A stretch of DNA of 64,000 bases from TMP-24 sp041397305. GTDB taxonomy: Bacteria; Pseudomonadota; Alphaproteobacteria; Rhodobacterales; Rhodobacteraceae. The notes under the pieces are model-generated. The model saw nothing but the letters and a program-made list of their open reading frames with translations, did not search any database and was not told the DNA's origin. The position numbers and the translations under genes are program-made. Below are positions 1 to 8,696 of the stretch, piece after piece; position 1 is the first letter of the stretch; every line of letters begins with the position of its first letter. The DNA is taken from contig JAWKWX010000003.1 of assembly GCA_041397305.1 (NCBI GenBank), forward strand, positions 372,001 to 436,000, read 5' to 3'.

Positions 1-743
1 TCGGCCCGGGCCTGCCTCGCGGCACGCTTCCCCGCTCTTCGATCGCGCCGAGCGAGGTGGTGATCATCCGGCCACCGCAGCAGCGAGGTTCGCGACCAGC
101 CCCATCGCCCCGGCGAGCGTCAGCCGCCCGTCATTCACCGTCCAGACCTGTTCGGCCCGGCGGTCATCGAAGAGAAGTTCACATGGTCGACCGTGACCTC
201 CGAGCCGGGCAAGCGCGGGCCCTGCGAAGGCCGCATCGAGCGCATCAATTGTTCGGCAGGCGCCACGGCCCGCCCGCCCAGATCTGCCGCCCCGGGCGCG
301 ACATCAAGCGTCCCGTCCACGAGACGCCGCACCGCGATCCGTGTAACGCCGATCCTGATCCGCGAGGGAAGCCGCTCAGTTCGACAGCAGCGCCTCACGG
401 TCGAGACCGGTTCTGAGATCGGAGATCAGCGCGAGCTTGAACCCGGGCGCTGATCAGGGTGACATTGGCCAGCCGCACTTGCGGAACAAACCCTTCGGTC
501 ACCACCAGATCGCCGTCGCCGATCCGAAGCTGCGCTTCCTGTCGAGTGCCTGGTTGGCGCGCGCCTCGATCGATGAGGACCGTGGATCTCGCAGAGGAAG
601 CTGCGCCCTGGAAAGGCCGAGCCCGACCAGGACTGCAACGACGGCCCACAGCGAAAGCCCTAGCGTCGCCTAGAAACGCAGATGGCTGCGCCGCCGTAGA
701 ACCGCCTCGGCCTCCTCGTCCCGCTCCTGCCGCTTTCTTCCAT
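1..743 (-). pseudogene. AsmA/DUF3971-like large membrane protein, 5' part, frameshifted and cut by the window edge
   Basis: The minus strand carries pieces of one protein in changing frames. Starting near an ATG at 743 there is an acidic/basic N-terminus (EEAEAVLRRRSHLRF), a hydrophobic segment (ALAVWAVVAVLVGLGLS), then LALISDLRTGLDREALLS, RRLVDGTLDVAPG, DAAFAGPALARLGG and LLFDDRRAEQVWTVNDGRL. A single N-terminal membrane anchor followed by a series of AsmA-like beta segments fits the DUF3971/YhdP-like family of envelope proteins. At least four frame changes are needed to join the pieces. The gene is divergent from the peroxiredoxin next to it and continues past base 1. Family assignment is from remembered sequence patterns and is only moderately sure; the frame breaks are seen directly. 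Confidence 0.45.
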
Positions 744-844
744 TCCTGCCTGGACCTCTGGCCGGAAAAGTCCGGCTGACGGTCCCTTTATCTTTTCGCC
801 CGAGACATTAAAACGCAAACTCTCACTCTTGCGCGATTGCTGTC

Positions 845-1301
845 ATGACCGACATCGGCGCACCCGCCCCGTCCTTCTCGCTGCCGCGCGATCGGCGGTG
901 GCACCGTCTGCCTCTGATTTTGCTTACCGGAAGGTCGTGCTTTATTTCTATCCCCATGACTACACGCCGGGCTGTACGGTCGAGGCGATCGACTTGCACC
1001 GCCCGCCGCCGATTTCGCGGCGGCCGATACCGTGGTGATCGGCCTTCGAAAGATAGCGTGAAGGCCCATGACAAATTCTGCTGCAAGCACGGGCTTGGCA
1101 TCTTTGGCGTCGGACGAGGCCGATGACACGTGCGAACGCTATGGTGTCTGGGTCGAAAAGAACATGTATGGCCGGACCTACATGGGCATCGAGCGCGCAA
1201 CCTTCCTGATCGGCCGCGACGGCCGAATTGCCGCACACTGGCTCAAGGTCAAGGTCGACGGCCATGCCGACGAGGTGCTTGCCGCCGCCCGGGACCTCTG
1301 A
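845..1301 (+). pseudogene. bcp: Bcp-type thiol peroxiredoxin, frameshifted
   Basis: Fragments in all three forward frames join into a Bcp/PrxQ peroxiredoxin, which reduces hydroperoxides with thioredoxin. Visible in order are MTDIGAPAPSFSLPRD, SDFAYRKVVLYFYPHDYTPGCTVEAIDL with the peroxidatic Cys in PHDYTPGCT, VIGLSKDSVKAHDKF, and a clean C-terminal part with YGVWVEKNMYGRTYMGIERATFLIGRDG ending in a TGA at 1299-1301. The total span is the usual length of the family (about 150 residues), so the gene was complete and has small indels rather than a deletion. The start follows the short divergent region shared with the AsmA-like gene. Neighbouring genes show the same kind of damage, which points to sequence error rather than loss of function. 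Confidence 0.75.
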
Positions 1302-1305
1302 ACCG

Positions 1306-2123
1306 ATGCAGACGCTGGCAGAGCGCGCGGTCGAGGTTCTGACGACAGCGGACGGAAGGGCGAAATGCGCTCGTCGCGCCGCCATGCCGCCGACTGGTTC
1401 GCCGCCCGCGCGGCAGGCACGCCCTTGCCCGTCGGCACCGCCACCTGCCCTGCGCCCTGCCTGCCCCGACCGGCCGGAACTTCTGCCGCCGAAGGACGTG
1501 CCCCGCCGCCGCCCCGGCCTTCGGCCCGGCGCAGGATCGCGCTTCTCCACGCCCTCGCCCATATCGAACTCAATGCCGTCGATCTGCATTGGGACATGGT
1601 GGCGCGCTTCACCGATCAGGGCATGCCGTCCGGCTTCCACGACGACTGGGTCAAGGCGGCCGACAAGGAATCGAACCATTTCAACCTGATCTGCGATTGC
1701 CTCGAACGGATGGGCAGCCAATATGGCGCGCTGCCCGCGCATGCGGGCATGTGGCGCGCGGCCGAAGATACGGTGGATGATCTCGCGGGCCGCCCTCAAG
1801 CCGTCGTGCCCATGGTGCTTGAGGCGCGCGGCCTCGACGTGACGCCCGGCATGATCGAGATCTTCCGCAAGGCCGAGGAAAGCGATGCGGTCGCCGCACT
1901 CGAGGTGATCTATGCGGAAGAGGTCGGCCATGTCGCTTACGGCTCGAAATGGTTCAACTGGCTCTGCGGACGCAGAGGCTGGACCCGAAGGACGCTTTCC
2001 ACAGCCTCGTCCGCCGCTATTTCCATGGCGCGCTGAAGCCGCCCTTCAACGAGGAAAAGCGGCGCCGAAGCTGGGCTGCCGCCCGACTTCTACTGGCCGT
2101 TGCCGAACGCGCGGCTGGCCTGA
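1306..2123 (+). pseudogene. DUF455 family ferritin-like protein, frameshifted
   Basis: The start is an ATG at 1306, four bases after the peroxiredoxin stop: MQTLAERAVEVLTTADGRAK. The main body is in another frame and includes IALLHALAHIELNAVDLHWDM, a glutamate/histidine pattern of a ferritin-like four-helix metal site, then EEVGHVAYGSKWF with a second metal-site motif. Two further frame changes lead through DAFHSLVRRYFHGALKPPFNEEK to GLPPDFYWPLPNARLA and a TGA at 2121-2123. DUF455 proteins are about 270 residues, matching this span. They are predicted di-metal helical proteins of uncertain reaction. At least three indels break the frame. The family call is confident; the cause of the breaks is inferred to be sequencing or assembly error. 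Confidence 0.7.
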
Positions 2124-2298
2124 AACCCCGATCTGACGGCGGCCGTCCGTCGGCAAGATGCCGCTGACAGCGGCCCGATTGGCGGCCCGCCTTGGGAAAA
2201 GGTTTGCGACAGGACGCTTCGGTTGCTAACCCAAGTCCCGTCGGGCCGTTGGGGAACGGAACGATGCTACTGCCAAGCCACCATACGGGACATTGAGC

Positions 2299-3611
2299 GT
2301 GATACGGATCCTTCTCCACCGCCTGTCGGCGGCGCTGGATCGGCGCCTGCCGGAACAGCGCCTGTTTCTGAAGTCCGACCATGGGACGCGGTTCATCCGG
2401 CATCCGCCCCGGACCTGCTGATCTTCGCTTCCTCGGGTGTCGTGGTGATCTGGGCGATCCTCGCAACCGCCATCATCATGATCGACTCGATCGGCTCGGG
2501 CGATGCGCGAAACGGGCGCGGCTGGCCAACCTTGAATATGAATCGCGCCTCAACACACTGTCGAAAGAACGTAGACCAGCGCGCCGCCGAAGCCGTCGCG
2601 GCCCATGGAACGGTCTACCACCGCGCTTGAGCAGGTCTCGCGCATGCAATCGGCGTTGCTTGCCTCCGAAGAACAACGGCGCGAGCTGGAAACCGGCATC
2701 GGTCTCATCCAGACCGCGCTGCACAACGCGTCGAGGACAGGCAGGAAGCCGAAGCGCAACTCGCCAGCCTGAACGGCGGCACGAGCAAGGCCAAGCGCGC
2801 CTCCTCGGCCGAGGAAATGGCCACGACGCTGTCCTTCCTCACCAACGGCTCGACAGGACGGCCGAAGAACGCGACAGCATGGCCGCCACCGCCGTCAGCG
2901 CCAAGGCCGAAGCCGACGACATCGCCTACGATGAGAAGCTGATGGAGGAGCGCCACGACGAGATCTTCGCCCAGCTCGAAGATGCGGTGACGATCTCGAT
3001 GGAGCCGCTCGGATTGTCTTCACCCGGTCGGCATCGACCCGGCTAATCTCATCGATCCTGCGCAGCGGCTATTCCGCTGGTAGCGGCCCCCTCGGACCCA
3101 TCATGCCCATCGCCCCCCGGCCGACGCCAGCCCCGAGGCCAGGCCGATTACGAAGGCGCCAAGGCGATCTTCGAGGGGCTCGACAATCTCAACCCTACCG
3201 GATCGCCGCTGACAAGACGCCGCTCGCGCTGCCGCTCAAGACCTCGTTCCGTTATACCTCCGGCTTCGGTCGGCGCTGGGGCGCATGCATGAGGGGATCG
3301 ACCTCGCCGGTGCCTACGGCTCGCCGATCTGCGCACGGCGGACGGGGTCGTGACTCATGCGGGCTGGGAAAACGGCTATGGCAACATGGTGGAGATCCGT
3401 CACCCCTACGGGCCCGTCACCCGCTACGGCCATATGTCGAAGGTGCGCGTCGAGGTGGGCCAAAAGGTCTCGCGCGGGGACAGGATCGGTGATATGTCAC
3501 TGACGCTCGACCGGCACATCTTCACTATGAAGTGCGCGTGTCCGGTTCTCCCGTAAACCCCATGTCCTTCATCAAGGCAGCGACCAATGTTTTCAGAAGC
3601 AAGATCAATGA
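2299..3611 (+). pseudogene. DUF5930/M23 family peptidoglycan endopeptidase, frameshifted
   Basis: Pieces of an NlpD/MepM-type protein lie in successive frames. They are a basic N-terminus (LPEQRLFLKSD), one membrane helix (VVVIWAILATAIIMIDSIG), a long coiled-coil section (SALLASEEQRRELETGI; LMEERHDEIFAQLEDAV), and the LytM domain with FRYTSGFGRRWG, VVTHAGWENGYG and YGHMSKVRVEVGQKVSRGDRIGD. This is the membrane-anchored peptidase usually found just upstream of bactofilin, and it would cut peptide cross-links in the periplasm. Many indels interrupt it; the SGFGxRWGRMHxG zinc-ligand region is itself broken. The GTG at 2299 is a likely start, with an in-frame TTG at 2293. If one missing base is restored near 3596 the frame ends at TGA 3609-3611, overlapping the bactofilin start. 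Confidence 0.65.
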
Positions 3612-4089
3612 ACCCGGCCCCAAGGCCACCGATGCCGACAAACTGAAAGCCGAGGCCCTTCCGGTGACCAAGCCCGCCTACGATTTCTCGACCCCTTCGG
3701 CACCCAAGGCCAAGCCCGCACCGTCGATCCTGTCGACCGATCTGGTGGTGACCGGCAATATCAAGACGACCGGCGACATCCAGATCGAGGGCACCGTCGA
3801 GGGCGACATCCGCGCCCATCTTCTGACCGTGGGCGAAAGCGCCACGATCAAGGGCGAGATCGTCGCCGACGATGTGGTGGTCAACGGCCGGGTCGTCGGC
3901 CGCGTGCGCGGCCTCAAGGTCCGCCTGACTTCGACCGCGCGTGTCGAGGGCGATATCATCCACAAGACCATCGCCATCGAATCCGGTGCGCATTTCGAAG
4001 GCTCGGTGCAGCGCCAGGACGATCCGATCGGCACCGGCGGCGTCAAGCAGATCGCGGCCCAACCCGGCGCGGCGCAGCCCGTCGAATAG
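3587..4089 (+). CDS. Bactofilin
   Basis: Polymer-forming cytoskeletal protein (DUF583). The conserved core is easily read: PSILSTDLVVTGNIKTTG, then IQIEGTVEGDIRAHLLTVGE, IKGEIVADDVVVNGRVVGRVRG and ARVEGDIIHKTIAIESGAHFEGS, the repeating short beta strands of the right-handed beta-helix that polymerises without nucleotides. A Pro/Ala/Lys-rich N-terminal tail precedes it. The natural start appears to be the ATG at 3587 (MFS..), but the bases that follow are one short: the peptide RSKINEPGPKATDAD reads in the frame of 3589, so one base is probably missing near 3596. It follows the M23 peptidase with a short overlap, a common cell-shape module in which bactofilin positions the peptidase. Confidence 0.85.
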
Positions 4090-4141
4090 GCGGCGAGGAA
4101 CCGAGCGTCTTTCCAGGGCACTGCGGGGGCGGTGCCCTTTT

Positions 4142-4936
4142 TCATTCCGGCGGATATTCGGTCAGCGCGCGGTACATGTGCCAGCTCGCATGGCCAAGCA
4201 CCGGCAGGGCGACCAGAAGCCCCAGGAACAGCGGCGCCATCCCCAGCAGCAGGATCGCGGTGATCGTCAGGCCCCAGGCAAGCATCGGCCAGACATTCAG
4301 GACCGCCGCCTGAAAGCTCAGGATGATGGCCGAGATGAAATCGACCTCGCGGTCCAGAAGCACCGGCAAGCCCACCAGCACCATGCCGAAGAGGACGCCC
4401 GCGAAACCCGCCCCCACCAATGTGCCGATCATGAGCATCAGCGGCCCCTTGCCCTGAAGGAGGAAATCGAGCGGCCCGGCCCCGGCCGTCACCGAGGCGG
4501 GCGTCAGCCCGAGGAACAGCGCGAACAACGTGTGGGCCACGAAGACCCAGAAGAGGAACAGTACCAGGATCACCGCCGTCATCGACGGCAACTGCCTGTC
4601 CTTCTGCCGGAAGATCGTGCCCAGGACGCCCGGCCAGTCGAGCGGCTCGCCCGCCTCGATCCGGCGGCTGACCTCGTAAAGCCCGACCGCCGTGAACGGC
4701 CCCAGAAGCGGAAAGCCCGCCACCACCGGAATGAGCCACCATTCCCGCCCCGCCGCGCTCGCGACTGCAAGCAACAGCCAGCCACCCAGAACATAGACCG
4801 CGCTGAAAAACAGCCCGAAGGCGGGCGCCTTGCGAAAATCCCGAAAGCCCGCGCCGAGTGCGGCGCCGATCGCGGCCATGCCCACGGACCGCGCCTCAGG
4901 CAGGGCATTGCCGCCGGTCTCCGGTTCTCCCATCAT
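4142..4936 (-). CDS. DUF2189 domain-containing integral membrane protein
   Basis: A hydrophobic protein of about 264 residues with six or so membrane helices (for example FGLFFSAVYVLGGWLLLAVAS and AVILVLFLFWVFVAHTLFALF) and the DUF2189 signature region FPLLGPFTAVGLYEVSRRIEAGEPL. Function is unknown; the family is common in Alphaproteobacteria as an inner membrane protein. Two adjacent ATGs at 4936 and 4933 are the only plausible starts; the longer in-frame reading upstream runs through a hairpin at 4951-4986 and is unlikely. It converges on the bactofilin gene and lies downstream of iolB on the same strand, separated by that hairpin, so it is probably a separate transcript. Confidence 0.8.
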   Translation of the reverse strand: MMGEPETGGNALPEARSVGMAAIGAALGAGFRDFRKAPAFGLFFSAVYVLGGWLLLAVASAAGREWWLIPVVAGFPLLGPFTAVGLYEVSRRIEAGEPLDWPGVLGTIFRQKDRQLPSMTAVILVLFLFWVFVAHTLFALFLGLTPASVTAGAGPLDFLLQGKGPLMLMIGTLVGAGFAGVLFGMVLVGLPVLLDREVDFISAIILSFQAAVLNVWPMLAWGLTITAILLLGMAPLFLGLLVALPVLGHASWHMYRALTEYPPE

Positions 4937-4950
4937 GCCCCCCAAGGCAC

Positions 4951-4986
4951 TTTTCAGGAAAAGTTCGCGGACTTTTCCGGTCTGAA
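4951..4986. terminator. Hairpin between iolB and the DUF2189 gene
   Basis: GGAAAAGT (4957-4964) pairs perfectly with ACTTTTCC (4971-4978) across a TCGCGG loop. A second outer pairing, TTTTCA (4951-4956) with TGAAAA, lengthens the stem after a bulge. It sits after iolB, the last gene of the iol cluster, and just ahead of the DUF2189 start. The weak A/T flanks make terminator activity plausible but not certain. Confidence 0.5.
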
Positions 4987-5064
4987 AACGCCAAATATCA
5001 CAATGCATCCCGGGCGGCAGGCTAGGTCACGCGCCCTGCCCGGGCAAGCACCTTCGGCGATCGT

Positions 5065-5874
5065 TCACCGGGCGCTGTCGCGCTCCGCGATCCAGCCATG
5101 TGCCGGATCGTTCGCGAACCGCCAGGCCCGGCGCGGTCCCGCCATCACGTTCAGATAGTACATCTCATAGCCATAGGGCGCCCCGCAGGGATGATGCCCC
5201 TTCGGCACCAGCACCACATCGTGATCCCGGACTGCCATGGTCTCGTCAAGGCTACCATCCTCGGTATAGACGCGCTGGATGCCGAAGCCCTGCGCCGGTT
5301 TCAGCCGGTGGTAGTAGGTCTCCTCCAGATAGGTCATGCGCGGGAAATCATCCTCGTCATGGCGATGCGGCGGATAGGAAGACCAGTGGCCGGCGGGCGT
5401 GAAGACCTCGGTCACCAGCAGACTGTCGGCGACGTCGCGGCCCTCCATCGCGATATTGTTGATGAATCGCTGGTTGGTCCCCGTCCCGCGCGGGGTCAGG
5501 TCTATGCCCTCCGGCCCCAGCCGCTGCACCGGCCTGCCGCCGGTCGCGGGCGCCGTACAGACCGCAAGCGTACAGTCGCTCGCCGCCAGCACCCGCCAGT
5601 CGCTGCCGGGCGGCACATAGAGGCAATGCGGCGGCGTCCGTTCGAACGGGTCCATCCGGTCGCCCATCAGGCCAAATCTCTCGCTGCCCGCCCAAAGCTC
5701 GGCCTTGCCCTCGACCAGCACCAGGATCGCCTCGCGCCCGCCCGTCGCCTCGGCCGCCGCCTCGCCCGCCATCAACCGGTATAATCCGAAGCCGACATAG
5801 CCCCAGCCCGCACTTTCAGGCGTGATGTCGTGGACCTTGCCGGTTTGCCCGCCCGGCCTGCGCAACAACCTCAT
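5065..5874 (-). CDS. iolB: 5-deoxy-glucuronate isomerase
   Basis: Converts 5-deoxy-D-glucuronate to 2-deoxy-5-keto-D-gluconate, the fourth step of inositol catabolism. The protein is 269 residues, normal for IolB, and has the KduI/IolB double-cupin signatures: VTEVFTPAGHWSSYPPHRHD with the metal-binding histidines, EETYYHRLKPAQGFGIQRVYTED, and VLVPKGHHPCGAPYGYEMYYLNVMAG near the C-terminus. The ATG at 5874 has a purine-rich GAGGGTGAG stretch just upstream and starts MRLLRRPGG; the open frame continues far upstream but that reading crosses iolE in a wrong frame. It is the last gene of the minus-strand iol run, 95 bases after iolE, and two hairpins fill that gap. Confidence 0.95.
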   Translation of the reverse strand: MRLLRRPGGQTGKVHDITPESAGWGYVGFGLYRLMAGEAAAEATGGREAILVLVEGKAELWAGSERFGLMGDRMDPFERTPPHCLYVPPGSDWRVLAASDCTLAVCTAPATGGRPVQRLGPEGIDLTPRGTGTNQRFINNIAMEGRDVADSLLVTEVFTPAGHWSSYPPHRHDEDDFPRMTYLEETYYHRLKPAQGFGIQRVYTEDGSLDETMAVRDHDVVLVPKGHHPCGAPYGYEMYYLNVMAGPRRAWRFANDPAHGWIAERDSAR

Positions 5875-5912
5875 CTCACCCTCACGTTCTGTCTCGAAAT
5901 ACGCTCGAGGCG

Positions 5913-5959
5913 CGCCATTGGTCCGAGCACCAATGGCGGCGGGGGGCAGACAGCCCCCC
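5913..5959. other. Tandem hairpins in the iolE-iolB gap
   Basis: Two perfect stems are visible: CGCCATTGGT (5913-5922) with ACCAATGGCG (5929-5938), and GGGGGGC (5941-5947) with GCCCCCC (5953-5959). Neither has a following T-run, so they look like intercistronic stability or processing elements rather than simple terminators. This is the only sizeable gap between the structural iol enzyme genes. Confidence 0.5.
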
Positions 5960-5969
5960 GGCTTTCGCC

Positions 5970-6863
5970 TCAGATCAAACCGGCCCGCGCCGCGAAATGC
6001 CTGAGGCAGGCCAATCCCATCATCTGGTACTTGAACGGATCGGCCTTCAGCGGGTCCTGTTCGGCTTCGATCACCAGCCAGCCCCGGTAGCCATGTTCCG
6101 CCGCCACGCTCAGCACCGGCATGAAATCCACGCAACCCGCCGGGTCGCCCGGCACGGTGAAGACCCCGCGCCGCACCCCTTCGAGGAACGACAGCCCCTC
6201 GTCCCGCACCTCGGCCATGATCTCCGGGCGCACATTCTTGGCATGGACATGTCGGACGCGCCCCATATGCCGCCGGGCCAGCGCCAAGGGATCGCCGCCC
6301 GCGAATGTGCAATGGCCGGTATCGAGCAGAAGATGCGTATGCGGCCCCGTCCCCGCCATCAGCCTGTCCACCTCCGCCTCGGTCTCGATCACCGTACCCA
6401 TATGGGGATGATAGACGAGCGTGATCCCCTGTGCCGCGGCATATGCCGCCAGCGCCTCGATCCCCGCGCAGAAGCCCGGCCACTGACCCTCGTCGAGCCG
6501 CGGCCGGTCGTTCACCGCGACCGCATCATTGCCATGAACGCTGTTTGACGTCTCGCAGGCGATGATGACCTTGCAGCCCATTGCCTTCAGGAGATCGAGA
6601 AAGGGCTGCATCGCCCGCTTCTCGGCCTCGATGTCATTGACCAGCAGGTTGAGCGAGTGCCAGCCGGAGACGAACCGCAGCCCCCGCGGCTCCAGCACCG
6701 CCCTCAAGCCCTGGGTATCAGCTGGGAATTTATTTCCCTTTTCAATGCCATCGAAGCCGATATTCATGCAGTCGTCCAGACATTCGTCCAGACTGATATG
6801 GCCGCCGATCGTCCGGTCATCGTCGTTGGACCAGGCAATCGGGTTGGTGCCGAACAGGATCAT
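5970..6863 (-). CDS. iolE: Myo-inosose-2 dehydratase
   Basis: Dehydrates 2-keto-myo-inositol (scyllo-inosose) to 3D-(3,5/4)-trihydroxycyclohexane-1,2-dione. The protein is 297 residues, the typical IolE length, with an AP-endonuclease-2-like TIM barrel: an N-terminal GTNPIAWSNDD strand, then GFDGIEKGNKFP, LVYHPHMGTVIETEAEVD, LLLDTGHCTFAGGDP and HVHAKNVRPE carrying the His/Glu/Asp metal ligands. It is 9 bases downstream of iolD and clearly co-transcribed. The start ATG at 6863 is the only good one, immediately after the iolD stop. Confidence 0.95.
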   Translation of the reverse strand: MILFGTNPIAWSNDDDRTIGGHISLDECLDDCMNIGFDGIEKGNKFPADTQGLRAVLEPRGLRFVSGWHSLNLLVNDIEAEKRAMQPFLDLLKAMGCKVIIACETSNSVHGNDAVAVNDRPRLDEGQWPGFCAGIEALAAYAAAQGITLVYHPHMGTVIETEAEVDRLMAGTGPHTHLLLDTGHCTFAGGDPLALARRHMGRVRHVHAKNVRPEIMAEVRDEGLSFLEGVRRGVFTVPGDPAGCVDFMPVLSVAAEHGYRGWLVIEAEQDPLKADPFKYQMMGLACLRHFAARAGLI

Positions 6864-6872
6864 CTTCGCCTC

Positions 6873-8696
6873 TCACTTCCCGCGCCGCGCCGCGAGCGCC
6901 GCTTCGTATTTCGCCCGCGCATCGCGCACTTCGGCTCGCGCCGACACTTCCGGCACCGCCACTTCCCACCAATGCCCGCCTGCCTCTGTCGAAGGCGCGG
7001 GGTCGGTGTCGATGACAATCACCACCGGCCGGTCCGCACCTTTCGCGGCCCGAAGCTCTGCTTCCAGCCCGTTGATGTCCTTTGCCTTGACCGCCCGCGC
7101 CCCCATCGACCCCGCATGGGCGACAAAATCGATGGTCGAGGGGTTCACATGGCGGGCATCGTCAAGAAGGTTGTTGAAGGGCGCGCCGCCCGTGCCCTTC
7201 TGCAGGCGGTTGATGCAGCCGAACCCGCGATTGTCCGTCACGACGACCGTGAAGGGCACGCCCATCATCACCGCCGTCGCGAGTTCCGAATTGGCCATCA
7301 TGTAGCTGCCGTCGCCGACCATGCAGATCACATCCGCCCGCGGTCGCGCCATCTTGATGCCGATGGCGCCCGCGATCTCGTAGCCCATGCAGGAAAAGCC
7401 ATATTCCATGTGATAGCCGCCAGGCGCCGCATCCCAGATCTTGTGCAACTCGCCCGGCATCGTACCGGCGGCGCCCATGATCACCGTCGCCGGTCCCGCC
7501 GTCCGCTGCACCGCCCCGATCACCTGCGCATCCGTGGGCAGCGCATTGCCGGGGTCGGGCGCCGCCTTCACCGCCGAGGTTGCCGCCGCCCAGTCCGCAC
7601 GCAGACGCGCGTCGCTGGGCCACTTATGCGTTCCCAGTGCCTTTCCAAAGGCTTGCAAGGCGATCTTCGCGTCCGACACCAAGGACATTGCCCCATGCTT
7701 CGCCGCATCATGGGGCTGGACATTCACCGACAGGATGCGGCGCGCGGGGTTCTTGAACAAGGCCCACGATCCCGTGGTGAAATCCTGAAACCGCGTGCCG
7801 AGGCCGATCACCAGATCGGCCGCCGCGCAAACCGCATTGGCCGCCGCACCGCCGGTCACGCCGACGGGGCCGAAGTTCAGCGGATGGTCATGACCCAGCG
7901 CCGACTTGCCGCCCTGCGTTTCCACCACCGGAATGCCATGCGCTGCGGCAAAGGCCGCAAGCTCGGCCTCCGCGCCGGAATAGATCACACCGCCGCCCGC
8001 GACGATCACCGGCGCCTCGGCCGCCGCGATCGCGGCAATCGCCGCCGCCAGTTCGTCCCGGTCCGGTTCCGGCCGCCGGATCGCCCAGACCCGCTCGGCA
8101 AAGAAGCTCTCGGGATAATCGTGGGCCTCTGCCTGCACATCCTGACAGAAGGCCAGCGTCACCGGCCCGCAGTCGGCCGGATCGGTCATCACCCGGAAGG
8201 CGCGCGGCAGTGCGGTCATCACATGTTCCGGCCGGGTGATCCGGTCGAAATAGCGGCTGACGGCGCGAAAACAGTCATTGGCGCTGACGGTTCCGTCGCC
8301 GAAATCCTCGACCTGCTGCAGGACCGGGTCGGGCGCGCGGCTGGCGAAGACATCGCCGGGCAGCAGCAGCACCGGCAGGCGGTTCACATGCGCCACCGCC
8401 GCCGCCGTCACCAGATTCAGCGCCCCCGGTCCGATCGAGGTGGTGACCGCCATCGCCCGCCGGCGCTTCATGGCCTTGGCATAGGCGATCGCCGTATGGG
8501 CCATGGTCTGTTCGTTATGGCCCCGCCAGGTCGGCAGACTATCCCCGGCCGCCTGCAACGCCTCGCCGATGCCCGCGACATTGCCATGACCGAAGATCGC
8601 CCAGACCCCTTCGATGAAACGCGCGCCGTCGGGGCCTTTCTGCGCGGCAAGCCAGCGCACCATGGCCTGCGCGGCCGTCAGGCGGATCGTTGTCAT
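6873..8696 (-). CDS. iolD: 3D-(3,5/4)-trihydroxycyclohexane-1,2-dione hydrolase (ThDP-dependent)
   Basis: Opens the diketone ring to 5-deoxy-glucuronate. It is a ThDP-dependent enzyme of 607 residues, with the three expected domains: an N-terminal Pyr domain (IFGHGNVAGIGEAL), a central domain (APVIVAGGGVIYSGAEAEL), and a C-terminal PP domain with the ThDP/Mg motif GDGSYMMANSELATAVMMGVPFTVVVTDN. The length is slightly below the usual 620-640 but no domain is missing. Its ATG at 8696 overlaps the iolC stop by four bases (ATGA), and iolE follows after 9 bases, so the three are translationally coupled or nearly so. Confidence 0.95.
   Translation of the reverse strand: MTTIRLTAAQAMVRWLAAQKGPDGARFIEGVWAIFGHGNVAGIGEALQAAGDSLPTWRGHNEQTMAHTAIAYAKAMKRRRAMAVTTSIGPGALNLVTAAAVAHVNRLPVLLLPGDVFASRAPDPVLQQVEDFGDGTVSANDCFRAVSRYFDRITRPEHVMTALPRAFRVMTDPADCGPVTLAFCQDVQAEAHDYPESFFAERVWAIRRPEPDRDELAAAIAAIAAAEAPVIVAGGGVIYSGAEAELAAFAAAHGIPVVETQGGKSALGHDHPLNFGPVGVTGGAAANAVCAAADLVIGLGTRFQDFTTGSWALFKNPARRILSVNVQPHDAAKHGAMSLVSDAKIALQAFGKALGTHKWPSDARLRADWAAATSAVKAAPDPGNALPTDAQVIGAVQRTAGPATVIMGAAGTMPGELHKIWDAAPGGYHMEYGFSCMGYEIAGAIGIKMARPRADVICMVGDGSYMMANSELATAVMMGVPFTVVVTDNRGFGCINRLQKGTGGAPFNNLLDDARHVNPSTIDFVAHAGSMGARAVKAKDINGLEAELRAAKGADRPVVIVIDTDPAPSTEAGGHWWEVAVPEVSARAEVRDARAKYEAALAARRGK

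Noticed and set aside
3532..4089. A single open frame covering the peptidase tail and bactofilin as one fused protein
   Set aside because: It depends on a missing base near 3596; restoring it separates the two standard genes with an overlap.
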